DNA of 64,000 nt from Pontixanthobacter rizhaonensis (GTDB taxonomy: Bacteria > Pseudomonadota > Alphaproteobacteria > Sphingomonadales > Sphingomonadaceae). Below, piece by piece: positions 55,520 through 64,000 of the stretch. The stretch covers positions 620,001 to 684,000 of the forward strand of contig NZ_JABCRE010000003.1 in the NCBI RefSeq assembly GCF_012972675.1, given 5' to 3'. The notes beneath the pieces are model-generated. The model saw only the letters and a list, made by a program, of their open reading frames with translations, searched no databases and was not told the DNA's origin. Every line of letters starts with the position of its first letter. The first letter of the stretch is position 1. A program made the translations under genes and the position numbers.

Positions 55520-57672
55520 TCTTCTTCGGGGGTATCGCCATAGCCATAGCCATAGCCGTAGCCGTAGCCGTAGCCGTAGCCGTAGGCTGCGTTTCTTTGA
55601 TCCAATTTTGTAACGACCGCGCCGAAGATGGTAGCATTCGCAGTGGCAAGGCGCCCCAATGCCGTTTGAACAGCCCGAATATTCGCACCATTTGACTCTA
55701 CAATGTAGACAACCCCTTCAACAGCACGTGATACTTCCAATGCATCAGCAAGGCCGAGCACAGGTGCGCCGTCGACAATCACTTGATCATAAGTGTCCAG
55801 CGCCATGTCTACAATTTCTTTAAGTTTTGACCCTGAGAGCAGTTCCACAGGGTTGGGCGGTCGATGGCCAGCAGGCAACAAATCAAAACCATGTTCCTCA
55901 ACCCAAACAGCAGCTTCGGCCAACGTGCCACCCCCGCTTAACAAAGTGCTCAGGCCCTTGCCGGGATCGGTTGCTAGTCCGATAAAGTCACTTATCCCAG
56001 AATGCCGCAAATCCGCGTCAACCAAAAGCACTTTCTTACCCAATTGGGCAAAGCTACGCGCCAGCGCCACACCTGAAAGGGTCTTACCCTCATTGGGACG
56101 CGTACTGGTAAGCATCAAGGCTCTCGGCGCGCCAGTCGCAGTCAAGAACGTCATATTGGTCCGTGCTGCGGTGTAAGCCTCACTGACTTCGGAACTGCGA
56201 CGAAGCAGCTCATCAACAATGTCCGCGCCTTGCACTCTTGGAATAAGACCAAGCGGCACAATTCCTAGCTTGTTGCGCACATCATTCGGGTCACGCACGG
56301 TACGGTCCATCGTCTCACGCAAATAAACAACCGCCGCAGCGGCGAGGAGACCGGCCCCCAACCCAACAAACAGATTGACGAGCAGCGACGGCGAATATGC
56401 CTTTAAAGGAGTGCTCGCCGCATCGACCAGCGTGACATTATTCTTGCCAGCTCCCGCAGCCTCAAGCTCTTTATATCGTTGGAGCAAAGCATCATATAAT
56501 TCGCGGTTCGTATCCACTTCCCGCTTCAATATACCGTACTGGATTCCTTGCCCTTGCTGGCCCAAAAAGGAGCCCTTCACATCCGCCAGTTTTGTCCGCA
56601 GCGCACGCTCTTGGAGCAAAGCTTTGCGGTAAGCAGCTTGAAGAGCACCATTATCAATACTGCTTTCGACGTTTAGCGCCTCTTGTAGTGCGGAGATTTC
56701 GGCCAACTTAGCCTTGATCTCAGGGTATTCTGGACCAAATTTCGAACGCAACTCAGCAAGCTCTGCCTGCTCTTCAGCGAGACGCCCCCGAAGGGCCGCT
56801 GCGGATGCCGCTCCTGTTTCGCCAGTCGATCCTGCATTGAGTGCACTCTCTGCTTGGATGCGTTCAGTGGTCGCAGTGGCCAGCGCAGTGTTCAACGCAG
56901 CTAGTTCAGCACCAACCAGCGTCTGAGAAGCCGCGTCAGAACCACCGGATTCACGCCCAGTATCTATGATCACCAACTCGTTTGCGTTAGCATAATCAAC
57001 CAGCTCCCTCTCGGTTATGGCAAGCTTATCGCGCAATTCCGCAATCTGCCCCTCAAGAAAGTCCCGTGCCTCTATGTTTGCGCCGAAACGCTTCTGGTAG
57101 TTAGCTGCGATATACTCGTTGGCCCACAGATTAGCTATGCGAGCTGACACTTCACGGCTGGCGCTAGAATAGCTGATATCAACAAGACTGGTCCGATCTA
57201 AAGGATTGATCTGGACGTTGCCAAGCAAGATCGTGCCAAGAGTGCGTTCGGTGATCTCTTGTGAAGGATCCAATCCAATAGCAGCCAATAGCTCTTCATC
57301 ACGAGCGAGGTTGCCCGAGGCAATCACACGGTTGACTAATGACCGGGATTGCAACAGTTCAAACTGCGTATCATAATATTGCTGCTCGCTGAATCGACTC
57401 TCCACCTCAAGCGGCTGGGACGAGACAACATTCTGGCGAACTAATGAAATCTCGACGCGCGCGGTCGCGCGGTAGAGGCTTGTCGATAAAAGCGTCACAA
57501 TGAGGCCAATCAGCAGGCCGATCACCACAATCCCAAGCAACCAATATTTGAGGTTGAGGGCTTGTATCCAGAACCTTTCAAAGTCTATTTGCAACAATGA
57601 AACCGAAGGATTGCCGCCATCGGGCTCATTGTGCTCCGAGAGCACGCGTACAGGGCCAGTATCTTTACTCAT
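55516..57672 (-). CDS. Wzc-type polysaccharide co-polymerase and tyrosine autokinase
   Basis: The 718-residue protein has a Wzz domain with one membrane segment on each side (WLLGIVVIGLLIGLIVTLL near residue 45; SLLVNLFVGLGAGLLAAAAV near 430), long coiled-coil stretches between them, and a C-terminal BY-kinase domain with Walker A TSTRPNEGKT and A' LLVDADLR. The tail is eight Tyr-Gly pairs followed by DTPEEE, the cluster of Tyr on which such kinases phosphorylate themselves. The tail is encoded by a hexamer repeat, listed separately. It controls polymer length and export with the Wza-type protein. Confidence 0.93.
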   Translation of the reverse strand: MSKDTGPVRVLSEHNEPDGGNPSVSLLQIDFERFWIQALNLKYWLLGIVVIGLLIGLIVTLLSTSLYRATARVEISLVRQNVVSSQPLEVESRFSEQQYYDTQFELLQSRSLVNRVIASGNLARDEELLAAIGLDPSQEITERTLGTILLGNVQINPLDRTSLVDISYSSASREVSARIANLWANEYIAANYQKRFGANIEARDFLEGQIAELRDKLAITERELVDYANANELVIIDTGRESGGSDAASQTLVGAELAALNTALATATTERIQAESALNAGSTGETGAASAAALRGRLAEEQAELAELRSKFGPEYPEIKAKLAEISALQEALNVESSIDNGALQAAYRKALLQERALRTKLADVKGSFLGQQGQGIQYGILKREVDTNRELYDALLQRYKELEAAGAGKNNVTLVDAASTPLKAYSPSLLVNLFVGLGAGLLAAAAVVYLRETMDRTVRDPNDVRNKLGIVPLGLIPRVQGADIVDELLRRSSEVSEAYTAARTNMTFLTATGAPRALMLTSTRPNEGKTLSGVALARSFAQLGKKVLLVDADLRHSGISDFIGLATDPGKGLSTLLSGGGTLAEAAVWVEEHGFDLLPAGHRPPNPVELLSGSKLKEIVDMALDTYDQVIVDGAPVLGLADALEVSRAVEGVVYIVESNGANIRAVQTALGRLATANATIFGAVVTKLDQRNAAYGYGYGYGYGYGYGYGDTPEEE
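55537..55584 (-). repeat. eight-copy hexanucleotide repeat encoding the Tyr-Gly tail
   Basis: Three GCCATA units followed by five GCCGTA units run without a break for 48 bases on the plus strand, coding for alternating Gly and Tyr on the minus strand. The unit is six bases, so a gain or loss by slippage keeps the frame and changes the number of phosphorylation sites by one each time. Confidence 0.9.
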
Positions 57673-57684
57673 TTCTGTTCGCGA

Positions 57685-58398
57685 TCATCTCACTATGGTA
57701 TTCAGAAGGAGAATGCTGCTGGACAGCAGTGGGACAAACTGAAGTATGGAATCCACTCGCTTCCGCGCCACTGAGTCACCAACAGTAACTATGTCACCAG
57801 GATAAATCGCTGGATCAGGGTAGTTACCCCTCTGAATTGCTTGGATATTATACACACCGATGTAGTCCTGATCATCTACGGTGCGCAGAACAAGCACATC
57901 ATCCAACTTAGCCAAATCCGACAAGCCGCCAGCACTGTTAACCGCGCGCAAAAGAGTGGCGGCCTCGGTGGCGGTATAGCTCCCTGGCTTTGCCACCTCT
58001 CCGCCCACAGAAACAGACTGTAACACCTCTGCTTGTGGCAATACGCGCACTTGAGGATCTACGACATAATCACCCCGCAGCCTATCGCTGATCATTCTCG
58101 CGGCTTGATTGGGTGTCTTTCCCGCCAACAGCAAATCTCCAACCAAGGGATAGCTAATATAGCCCTCTTCATCAGTCAAAAAATTACCGCTGAGCAATGG
58201 AACATCAGCAACCTCGATCTGCAATTTCTGCAGCGGGTCAATTGTATAGGCCGTTGCCTTACTCGGCGCAGGTAATTCAGACAGTGTTGTAAGCGTAATA
58301 GACGGAGCGGCGCCGGTCATCACTGAGCCAGATGCACAACCAGTCAGTCCAACGCTCAGCACAAGGGACGCCAAAAAAGCTCTAAAAAATGTGCGCAT
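57685..58398 (-). CDS. Wza-type polysaccharide export lipoprotein
   Basis: ATG 58398 is preferred, with AAGGAA just upstream, over an in-frame GTG at 58410; it gives 237 residues. A lipoprotein signal (LASLVLSVGLTGC) is followed by the Poly_export domain (YTIDPLQKLQIEVADVPLLS, GYISYPLVGDLLLAGKTPNQ) and a SLBB domain (VSVGGEVAKPGSYTATEAAT). A C-terminal hydrophobic segment (ILQFVPLLSSSILLLNTIV) replaces the amphipathic helix of Wza. It forms the outer-membrane exit. Confidence 0.9.
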   Translation of the reverse strand: MRTFFRAFLASLVLSVGLTGCASGSVMTGAAPSITLTTLSELPAPSKATAYTIDPLQKLQIEVADVPLLSGNFLTDEEGYISYPLVGDLLLAGKTPNQAARMISDRLRGDYVVDPQVRVLPQAEVLQSVSVGGEVAKPGSYTATEAATLLRAVNSAGGLSDLAKLDDVLVLRTVDDQDYIGVYNIQAIQRGNYPDPAIYPGDIVTVGDSVARKRVDSILQFVPLLSSSILLLNTIVR

Positions 58399-58476
58399 GA
58401 CTTCCTTCACGTACTACCTAACTTCGTTTAACCACCGATGCCTTAGATGCAAGAGCTTTCAACTAGTGACCCACAG

Positions 58477-59871
58477 TCAACTGAGAGCCCGAGAACTGTC
58501 AGGCCTAATCGCTCGACAATCGAGGCAGAACAATATGATAAAATGGGCCATCATCACTTGAAAGAGAGGCGCCCGCAAAGGGTAATCGACCGCACTGGCG
58601 AACGCTGTAATTGCGATCGCGCTGAGCCAAAACACTACCAAACCAGCTTGTGTGTTCGCGCTCAAGGCCAAGCGGATCAATCCTCCAACCAGTGCAGCGC
58701 CGCCTGCCAGCAACAAACATCCGGACAAGATGCCACCCTCGATCAGAAACTGGGCCCAGTCGTTATGAGCTTGGTTCAGATAGCTGGGCTGGAGCAATTG
58801 CTCGGCCTCATAAATGTGAAAGACTTCTTCAAAAGAACCAAAACCAGAGCCAAAAACCCAATGAACGGCGATCATTTCCTGTAAGACTGGCAAAAGCGTC
58901 CAACGCAAATCAGACAATGGATCACCACCCCCTAACCTTTGTAAAGCAGGTATCCGATCAAAAGCAACGAAAGTGCCAAGCAACAGCATTGCCGTAACGA
59001 CCCAACCCAAACTCTGCCAAGACCTGCCGAGCGCAGGCACCCATTTGGTCGCCCCATCCTCTGGACGATGTTGCCGCCCCTGCAACCACAGCAAGTACAC
59101 GCTAATCGCGGTGGCAAAGATAGTCGCGACGAGCCCAGCCCTAGACCCACTAGTTATCGCCGCCAAAAGTACGACGATATAGGCTCCGTAAAGGCCAGCC
59201 CGCAGAGCCATGTGGTCCAAACCAATCCCCCTGCTGATAAGTGTGCGGGCAATTGCTATCAAAGTGAGCGCATGCATAATCGCTGCGTGGTTCCGGTTTG
59301 CAAAGAACCCGACGGGCGATCCAAGATTGGTTATATCATATATATACCCGAATCCTGTGCCTATTTGCACCAAACCAAGCAAAGCATTACCAACGCCAAT
59401 GCCGATGAATGAGAGCAAAATTATACGACGGCGCTGTGATTGAACCGACAATAAGATCAACGCCGCTGCTGGCACAACCAAGCTGAAGAGCGCGTTTAGG
59501 GTGCGCGAAGGGGTCAAAGATAGCGGGCGCCAAATTTCTTCCATTCCCAAAGACAAGCCGAGTTGGGTGACCAATTCTCGACCAGGTAAAGACTGCCAAA
59601 CCGAAGGCGGGAGCGGGACCAATTGCAGAATCATCACTCCTGCCAGCAGCTGCAGCAAAATTAACGGGATTCGGACGGAGCTAAGACGGGAAGGCGTTGC
59701 CAGTAATATTGCTACGGTCAGTAACAAAACGCTGGCGGGGCGAAGGAAAAGGAGTTGGCTGGCATCGGGCCGCGAGCTACCGCCCAGTAATGCGGCAATC
59801 GCTAATAAAGCAACCAACACACACAGGGCCATTATGTCGGTAAGCCGTTTAGTCCTCTTAGACCGGTTCAT
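58477..59871 (-). CDS. O-antigen ligase/polymerase family protein
   Basis: With ATG 59871 the protein has 464 residues and about eleven membrane segments. The Wzy_C-like loop lies near the C-terminus (GSGFGSFEEVFHIYE, then YLNQAHNDWAQFLIEGGI), where His and Arg residues of WaaL/Wzy are found. It ligates or polymerises undecaprenyl-linked glycans; which one cannot be told from sequence. It lies 78 bases upstream of the export gene on the same strand. Confidence 0.85.
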   Translation of the reverse strand: MNRSKRTKRLTDIMALCVLVALLAIAALLGGSSRPDASQLLFLRPASVLLLTVAILLATPSRLSSVRIPLILLQLLAGVMILQLVPLPPSVWQSLPGRELVTQLGLSLGMEEIWRPLSLTPSRTLNALFSLVVPAAALILLSVQSQRRRIILLSFIGIGVGNALLGLVQIGTGFGYIYDITNLGSPVGFFANRNHAAIMHALTLIAIARTLISRGIGLDHMALRAGLYGAYIVVLLAAITSGSRAGLVATIFATAISVYLLWLQGRQHRPEDGATKWVPALGRSWQSLGWVVTAMLLLGTFVAFDRIPALQRLGGGDPLSDLRWTLLPVLQEMIAVHWVFGSGFGSFEEVFHIYEAEQLLQPSYLNQAHNDWAQFLIEGGILSGCLLLAGGAALVGGLIRLALSANTQAGLVVFWLSAIAITAFASAVDYPLRAPLFQVMMAHFIILFCLDCRAIRPDSSRALS

Positions 59872-60167
59872 AATTGTTCTTAACTTCACCTGACATTAAG
59901 TTACGCATCACATAGAGGACCCAACCCGGATCGGGGTCGATTCCTGTGTTATTGCACGGGTTTGCGGTGAACGCGCTATAGTGCATACACCACTCCGCTT
60001 TAGTTGTAAGGTCAGCTAGGCTCGCTTCATCCCTCTGACGGCATGGTTCGCCGAATCAGCAAACACGCTGCTGCCCCGCAATCCTAGCTTGAGTTTCATC
60101 GCCAGATGTGGTGTCAGAATTTCCACACCCCGCCGTTTTTGCGCTGGGCCACCCCGGAGATGCGACC
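59872..60167. promoter_or_regulatory. divergent gap between the polysaccharide ligase and dehydratase genes
   Basis: Promoters for both directions must lie here. I saw no gene, no clear -35/-10 pair and no strong palindrome. The GTG at 60108 that would lengthen the dehydratase has no SD. Confidence 0.35.
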
Positions 60168-62081
60168 TTGTCGAGTGACCTCGCAAGCTATATTTTTGAC
60201 GTTCCACGTAAAAAGAAGCGTCGGATTCAAATTGCGGCAGACGTTGGGCTGATTGTCTTTGCACTGCTGGCAGCGCTATGCCTGCGATTTGATGCATTCA
60301 CCAGCGTGCTACTGATGCAAAACTGGCTAATTGGTATCCCGGTTGCGCTTATATGCACCTTCTGTTTTCTCAAGCTCGGCTATTACAATAATATCGTCCG
60401 GTTTGAAAACAGTGCCGGTAACGCAAGCAACTTCGCGTTGAAAATAGGGACAGTCTGGGCTCTATTTATGGTGATATCCTTATACAACCCGTCGTTGCTG
60501 CCTCGTTCCGTGCCTTTCATCACGGCCCTAATACTATCAGTCGGATGGTTCGCAATGCGATGGATCGTCCACACGATCTACCTTGCAACATTGGTTGGCA
60601 AGCGCCGGAAAGCGATCATTTACGGTGCAGGCACTTCAGGCCGGCAACTTGCAAATAGCCTCGCTAGCAACAACGATTACAAGATAGTCGGAATGGTCGA
60701 CGATGATCGCGAGCTAGAAGGCTTGAGCATTGCTGGGCTGAGAGTCTCTTCGCCAACAAAGCTTGCAGAACTGATCGAGAACAATGATGTCGAGCGAATT
60801 TTCCTGGCGATGCCCAGCTTGGCTGCTCCTCAGAGACAAGCCATTCTCAAAGAACTGGAACCGCTGCCCGTTAAAGTGAAGACCGTGCCGAGCGTTGACG
60901 AACTGATTTCCGGTCGAGTGTCCATTGACGACACACGAGACTTACAGATCGAGGATCTACTCGGCCGGGTTGCCAGCAAGCCTCTGCCAGAGCTTCTCAG
61001 TAAAAACACCTCTGACAAAACCATCTTGGTCTCAGGTGCGGGCGGATCAATTGGATCGGAAATTTGCCGAAAGGTATTGCTGCAAAAACCCCAACGGATT
61101 ATCCTGTTTGAACAGTCCGAGCTCGCATTATACACTGTGGAACTGAGCCTGCAGAAGCTACGTGCTGTACATAATATCGATACGAAAATCGAAGCCATTC
61201 TGGGTTCGGTTCAAGACGAAACTAGGCTGCGACATGTCTTCCGGTCGTTCTCGGTGGACACGGTGTATCACGCGGCTGCATATAAGCACGTGCCGCTTAT
61301 CGAAAATAACTCGGTTGAAGGGCTGCGGAACAATGTTTTTGGCACCTTGGCCCTCGTTCGCATGGCGCAGGAATTTGGTGTTGCTCACTTCACGCTGATT
61401 TCAACCGACAAAGCCGTGCGCCCAACCAATATTATGGGCGCATCAAAACGTTTGGCAGAGTTAATTTGCCAGGCCTACGCCAATGACGCGGCCAAAAATG
61501 CATCGGTTGACGGCGCCGTGAGAACCCGGTTTGCGATGGTTCGCTTTGGCAATGTACTAGGATCATCGGGTTCGGTCATTCCATTGTTCCGAAAACAAAT
61601 TGATGAAGGGGGGCCGGTCACGGTCACGCACCCAAAGATCAACCGGTTTTTCATGACAATCGAGGAAGCGGCACTGCTGGTTATCCAATCATGCGCTATG
61701 GCCCGTGGGGGTGATGTATTCCTGCTGGACATGGGCGAACCGGTTGAAATCGTGAAGCTCGCACAGCGAGTTATTTCCCTATCTGGCTATCAGCCAAGAA
61801 TGCCTGATAGCGCAGCGGCTAATGATCCGCTGCAACCACATGAAATAGAAATCCGGTTCACTGGACTCCGGCCAGGTGAAAAGCTCTACGAAGAATTGCT
61901 CGTCGCGGGCGAGGAAGAAGAAACCCGCCACCCATCAATCAGACGGTCAAACGAGCCATTTCTAGAGCGAGAAGTTCTGGAAAGTCACCTACAAGAGCTA
62001 GAAAATTTTTGTACCTCCAACAATTTCGAAGGACTGGTTGAAAAACTACTGAGTCTGCCGTTGGAATATCGGCCAGATTAG
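60168..62081 (+). CDS. membrane-bound nucleotide-sugar 4,6-dehydratase, WbpM/FlaA1-like
   Basis: TTG 60168 has GGAGA 7 bases upstream and gives 637 residues. Four N-terminal membrane segments are followed by a first Rossmann-like domain (AIIYGAGTSGRQLANSL) and a second SDR domain with SGAGGSIGSEICRKVL and STDKAVRPTNIMGASKR. The catalytic Tyr is replaced by Met in the MxxxK pattern, as in WbpM. It converts UDP-GlcNAc-type sugars to 4-keto-6-deoxy forms for polysaccharide synthesis. A GTG at 60108 is the alternative start. Confidence 0.9.
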   Translation: MSSDLASYIFDVPRKKKRRIQIAADVGLIVFALLAALCLRFDAFTSVLLMQNWLIGIPVALICTFCFLKLGYYNNIVRFENSAGNASNFALKIGTVWALFMVISLYNPSLLPRSVPFITALILSVGWFAMRWIVHTIYLATLVGKRRKAIIYGAGTSGRQLANSLASNNDYKIVGMVDDDRELEGLSIAGLRVSSPTKLAELIENNDVERIFLAMPSLAAPQRQAILKELEPLPVKVKTVPSVDELISGRVSIDDTRDLQIEDLLGRVASKPLPELLSKNTSDKTILVSGAGGSIGSEICRKVLLQKPQRIILFEQSELALYTVELSLQKLRAVHNIDTKIEAILGSVQDETRLRHVFRSFSVDTVYHAAAYKHVPLIENNSVEGLRNNVFGTLALVRMAQEFGVAHFTLISTDKAVRPTNIMGASKRLAELICQAYANDAAKNASVDGAVRTRFAMVRFGNVLGSSGSVIPLFRKQIDEGGPVTVTHPKINRFFMTIEEAALLVIQSCAMARGGDVFLLDMGEPVEIVKLAQRVISLSGYQPRMPDSAAANDPLQPHEIEIRFTGLRPGEKLYEELLVAGEEEETRHPSIRRSNEPFLEREVLESHLQELENFCTSNNFEGLVEKLLSLPLEYRPD

Positions 62082-62111
62082 GAGCTGCGAACCCGAAAAA
62101 CCGGCCTTGCT

Positions 62112-63236
62112 CTATCTCCTCGCATCATTTTTCCGGGCCTGGCCATGCAGTAAACTTGTAAGCGGTTGCCTGATAAGTTTTTCCAGTTCGACAATTCCAA
62201 GAGAGAGAGCCACTAGCGCCAGTATTGTCAGCCACAAAGCCAGATACGCTGGCAAATTCGTTAGGCTCAGCATTATATCCCGGCCTAGCTCACTATGCAC
62301 CAAATACAATGGATAAGTTGCTAAACCTAAAGAGCGGATCACGTTCCGCTGGCTGCCCAACACAGCGTTGATCGCTTCAGCAAAGTGCACTGAACAGTAC
62401 ATCGCCGCCAAAGCCATCAACCAAATTGCTGCTGGTAACAACAATGGTGCGGCTCCCAGCGGATCGACAAGTAGATACGTACGCGCGGCCCCTACATTGG
62501 CCGCCAAGCCAGACAACACTAAACCACTTGCAAACAAGAGACGAAAGGGTGTCCAACCGGATTTAGTCGTTTGCCACAGCAACATACCTAAAGCGAAGTA
62601 GCAGCCAGTCCGAGATAGGGTCAGATATTCGTAGTCGCCAGCGATTTGCAGATTGATTCCGAGGTCAAAGCCTACAAAATCCTGAATAACCTTCAATCCC
62701 CAATATGCCATGCTCCAGCTACCAAGCAAAATGGCAAAAGAATGTAAGTATTTAGCCCCAGCCACCCACAGCACTATCGCGACCAAGACATAGAACACCA
62801 ATTCCACGGCCAATGTCCAGTAAACACCGCTGACCCAAGGCCCGAGTGGGTTCAATATGATTGAGTTAAGATATCGTACCAGTTCAAACTCAGCCGAGAA
62901 TAGGATCCCCGAGACGACTGTAATTGAAGCACAAATCCAAGCGGCCGGATATAATCTTGAAATACGGCCTTTGAGGAAATTGCTGCTTGATCTTTGCTGA
63001 GCCGAGTACGCGATGACAAACCCGGACAATACAAAGAAGATTGGCACACCGATCCATCCTGCTGCTGATACCGGGGATTGGATGCCATCCCTGAAGCCCC
63101 CCCCCCCCGTCGTAGCCAAGTCAGGTCTCCACCACCAATAGGCAAGGTGGTAAAAGCACACCATCAAGGCGGCGGTGAAGCGGACAACATCCAATCCGAG
63201 AAATGTGGTTTTTGTAGTTTGACTTGCAGCGTTCAT
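62112..63236 (-). CDS. acyltransferase 3 family membrane protein
   Basis: The 374-residue protein has about ten membrane segments and the family marks FLGLDVVRFTAALMVCFYHL with the catalytic His, and GVPIFFVLSGFVIAYS. It adds acetyl or similar groups to surface glycans. Codons around residues 43-47 form a run of 12 G on the coding strand, listed separately; the frame is intact as given. It is convergent with the dehydratase gene. Confidence 0.9.
   Translation of the reverse strand: MNAASQTTKTTFLGLDVVRFTAALMVCFYHLAYWWWRPDLATTGGGGFRDGIQSPVSAAGWIGVPIFFVLSGFVIAYSAQQRSSSNFLKGRISRLYPAAWICASITVVSGILFSAEFELVRYLNSIILNPLGPWVSGVYWTLAVELVFYVLVAIVLWVAGAKYLHSFAILLGSWSMAYWGLKVIQDFVGFDLGINLQIAGDYEYLTLSRTGCYFALGMLLWQTTKSGWTPFRLLFASGLVLSGLAANVGAARTYLLVDPLGAAPLLLPAAIWLMALAAMYCSVHFAEAINAVLGSQRNVIRSLGLATYPLYLVHSELGRDIMLSLTNLPAYLALWLTILALVALSLGIVELEKLIRQPLTSLLHGQARKNDARR
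63097..63108 (-). repeat. 12-base homopolymer (poly-G on coding strand) in the acyltransferase gene
   Basis: The run codes for part of Thr-Gly-Gly-Gly-Gly-Phe near residue 45. Gain or loss of one base would shift the frame near the start and abolish the product. Such tracts drive phase variation of surface enzymes in other bacteria; a sequencing error is the other explanation. Confidence 0.85.
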
Positions 63237-63455
63237 GCGACATCGCTAGCTGAGCGACGCCTCGCTCGCAATCACACAGATCACCCAACGAACAGACGCC
63301 GAACGAACATGTCAGCCGCAGGCCATTTCACCGCCATAGTTGCCTTCTGGTTTACTCTTCGGCTACGCGCGGGCCACTGGCTGCTGCGCAAACAGCTGCT
63401 AAGCGAATAATCTACTGCATTTTCAAACCACCCAGCGCCAAAGGCTTGCCCGACA

Positions 63456-64000
63456 ATGAGTACAATTTTGAGAACTGGTTATGCGTCCCTCGCGAAACTA
63501 TCGAAACGGTTCTCCCGCGCGAACCTGTATCAGTGGCTGGAGGCCGAACTGGCAATTTTGCCTCAAGGCAGCCGAGTTCTCTGCATTGGCGCAGGCGGTC
63601 TGCTGGACACCATGATCAAGGGTCAAGCCGGGATTGAAGCAACTACGGTGGATATCGACCCCGCGCGCAAACCTGACATTGTCATGGATGCCACGCAGCT
63701 GACATTTGACAATGAAAGCTTCGACGCAGTCTTTATGCTGGAGGTATTGGAGCACGTTTTCGAACCCAAGGCAGCGCTCGATGAAATCAACAGAGTACTC
63801 AAGCCAGGCGGCCGGTTTATTATCAGTACCCCGTTCGTATTCGGCATTCACGAAGCCCCTTATGATTTTTGGCGCTTCACTCGTCATGGGCTGGAGCATC
63901 TTCTTGCGGAATATTCGGACCTATCCATTCGCGTGCGCAATCATTATTATGAATCGATCATTGTTCTTTTGACCCGCTCAATATTTTCGAAAGGCAAAAA
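63456..64000 (+). CDS. SAM-dependent methyltransferase (C-terminus outside window)
   Basis: ATG 63456 opens a frame that runs off the right edge after 181 codons. The product has RVLCIGAGGLLDTMI for SAM binding, VDIDPARKPDIVMDATQL, FDAVFMLEVLEHVFEPKAAL and EINRVLKPGGRFIISTPFVF, the class I type 11 pattern. Its place in the polysaccharide locus suggests methylation of a sugar or a lipid-linked glycan. Confidence 0.85.
   Translation, partial: MSTILRTGYASLAKLSKRFSRANLYQWLEAELAILPQGSRVLCIGAGGLLDTMIKGQAGIEATTVDIDPARKPDIVMDATQLTFDNESFDAVFMLEVLEHVFEPKAALDEINRVLKPGGRFIISTPFVFGIHEAPYDFWRFTRHGLEHLLAEYSDLSIRVRNHYYESIIVLLTRSIFSKGK

Noticed and set aside
1-64000. CRISPR arrays, rRNA genes, insertion sequences, integrases or toxin-antitoxin pairs
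   Set aside because: No regularly spaced repeats, rRNA stretches, transposase-like or recombinase-like proteins were seen in the translated frames.

Overview
The window is a stretch of a Sphingomonadales-like alphaproteobacterial chromosome, most like the Erythrobacteraceae. The clues are the CtrA inhibitor sciP, the order sucC-etfB-etfA, an operon of GTG/ATGA-overlapping housekeeping genes, DUF3035 and DUF445 proteins, and a lasso-type gene set of the kind found in sphingomonads. This is judged from protein content only.

Region 1 (1-7607) is an accessory block. After a divergent permease that runs off the left edge, seven co-directional genes follow a 47-residue peptide gene. They encode an Asp/Asn beta-hydroxylase-like dioxygenase, an HPr-kinase-like kinase, a PAPS sulfotransferase, a PqqD-like leader-binding protein (B1), an asparagine-synthetase-like cyclase (C), a GT8 glycosyltransferase and a B2 leader peptidase. 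B1, B2 and C are the lasso-peptide core. Four possible tailoring enzymes in one cluster, and a peptide whose ring-acceptor spacing does not fit the usual rule, make this the most interesting system in the window.

Region 2 (about 7790-24415) is a nitrate assimilation block bracketed by a 48-base direct repeat. One copy is the 3' part of an intact tRNA-Thr gene and the other is an isolated fragment, which is the signature of a genomic island inserted at a tRNA. It holds mobA, moeA, cobA, nasA, nirD, nirB, an outer-membrane channel, a nitrate ABC transporter (double ATPase, permease, binding protein) and the NasS/NasT sensor-antiterminator pair. Two operon leaders carry matching terminator hairpins and a shared upstream motif, so NasT probably controls both.

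Region 3 (24551-54330) is core genome: gpmA-purE-purK-folA-ribF-GDPD, ileS-lspA-DUF3035, a CorC-like protein, an OmpA lipoprotein, an inositol-phosphatase-like protein, sucC, etfBA, DUF445, an RND efflux pair, a GlsB-like protein, sciP with an unknown partner, mnmA, a serine hydrolase, PhzF-like, pdxH, a DnaJ-like protein, YihY and fabI.

Region 4 (54350-64000) is a surface polysaccharide locus: an unknown TPR-like protein, a Wzc-type tyrosine kinase with a repeat-encoded Tyr-Gly tail, Wza-type export protein, O-antigen ligase/polymerase, a WbpM-type nucleotide-sugar dehydratase, an acyltransferase with a 12-base poly-G tract in its reading frame, and a methyltransferase cut by the right edge. 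No CRISPR array, rRNA, insertion sequence or recognisable integrase was seen.
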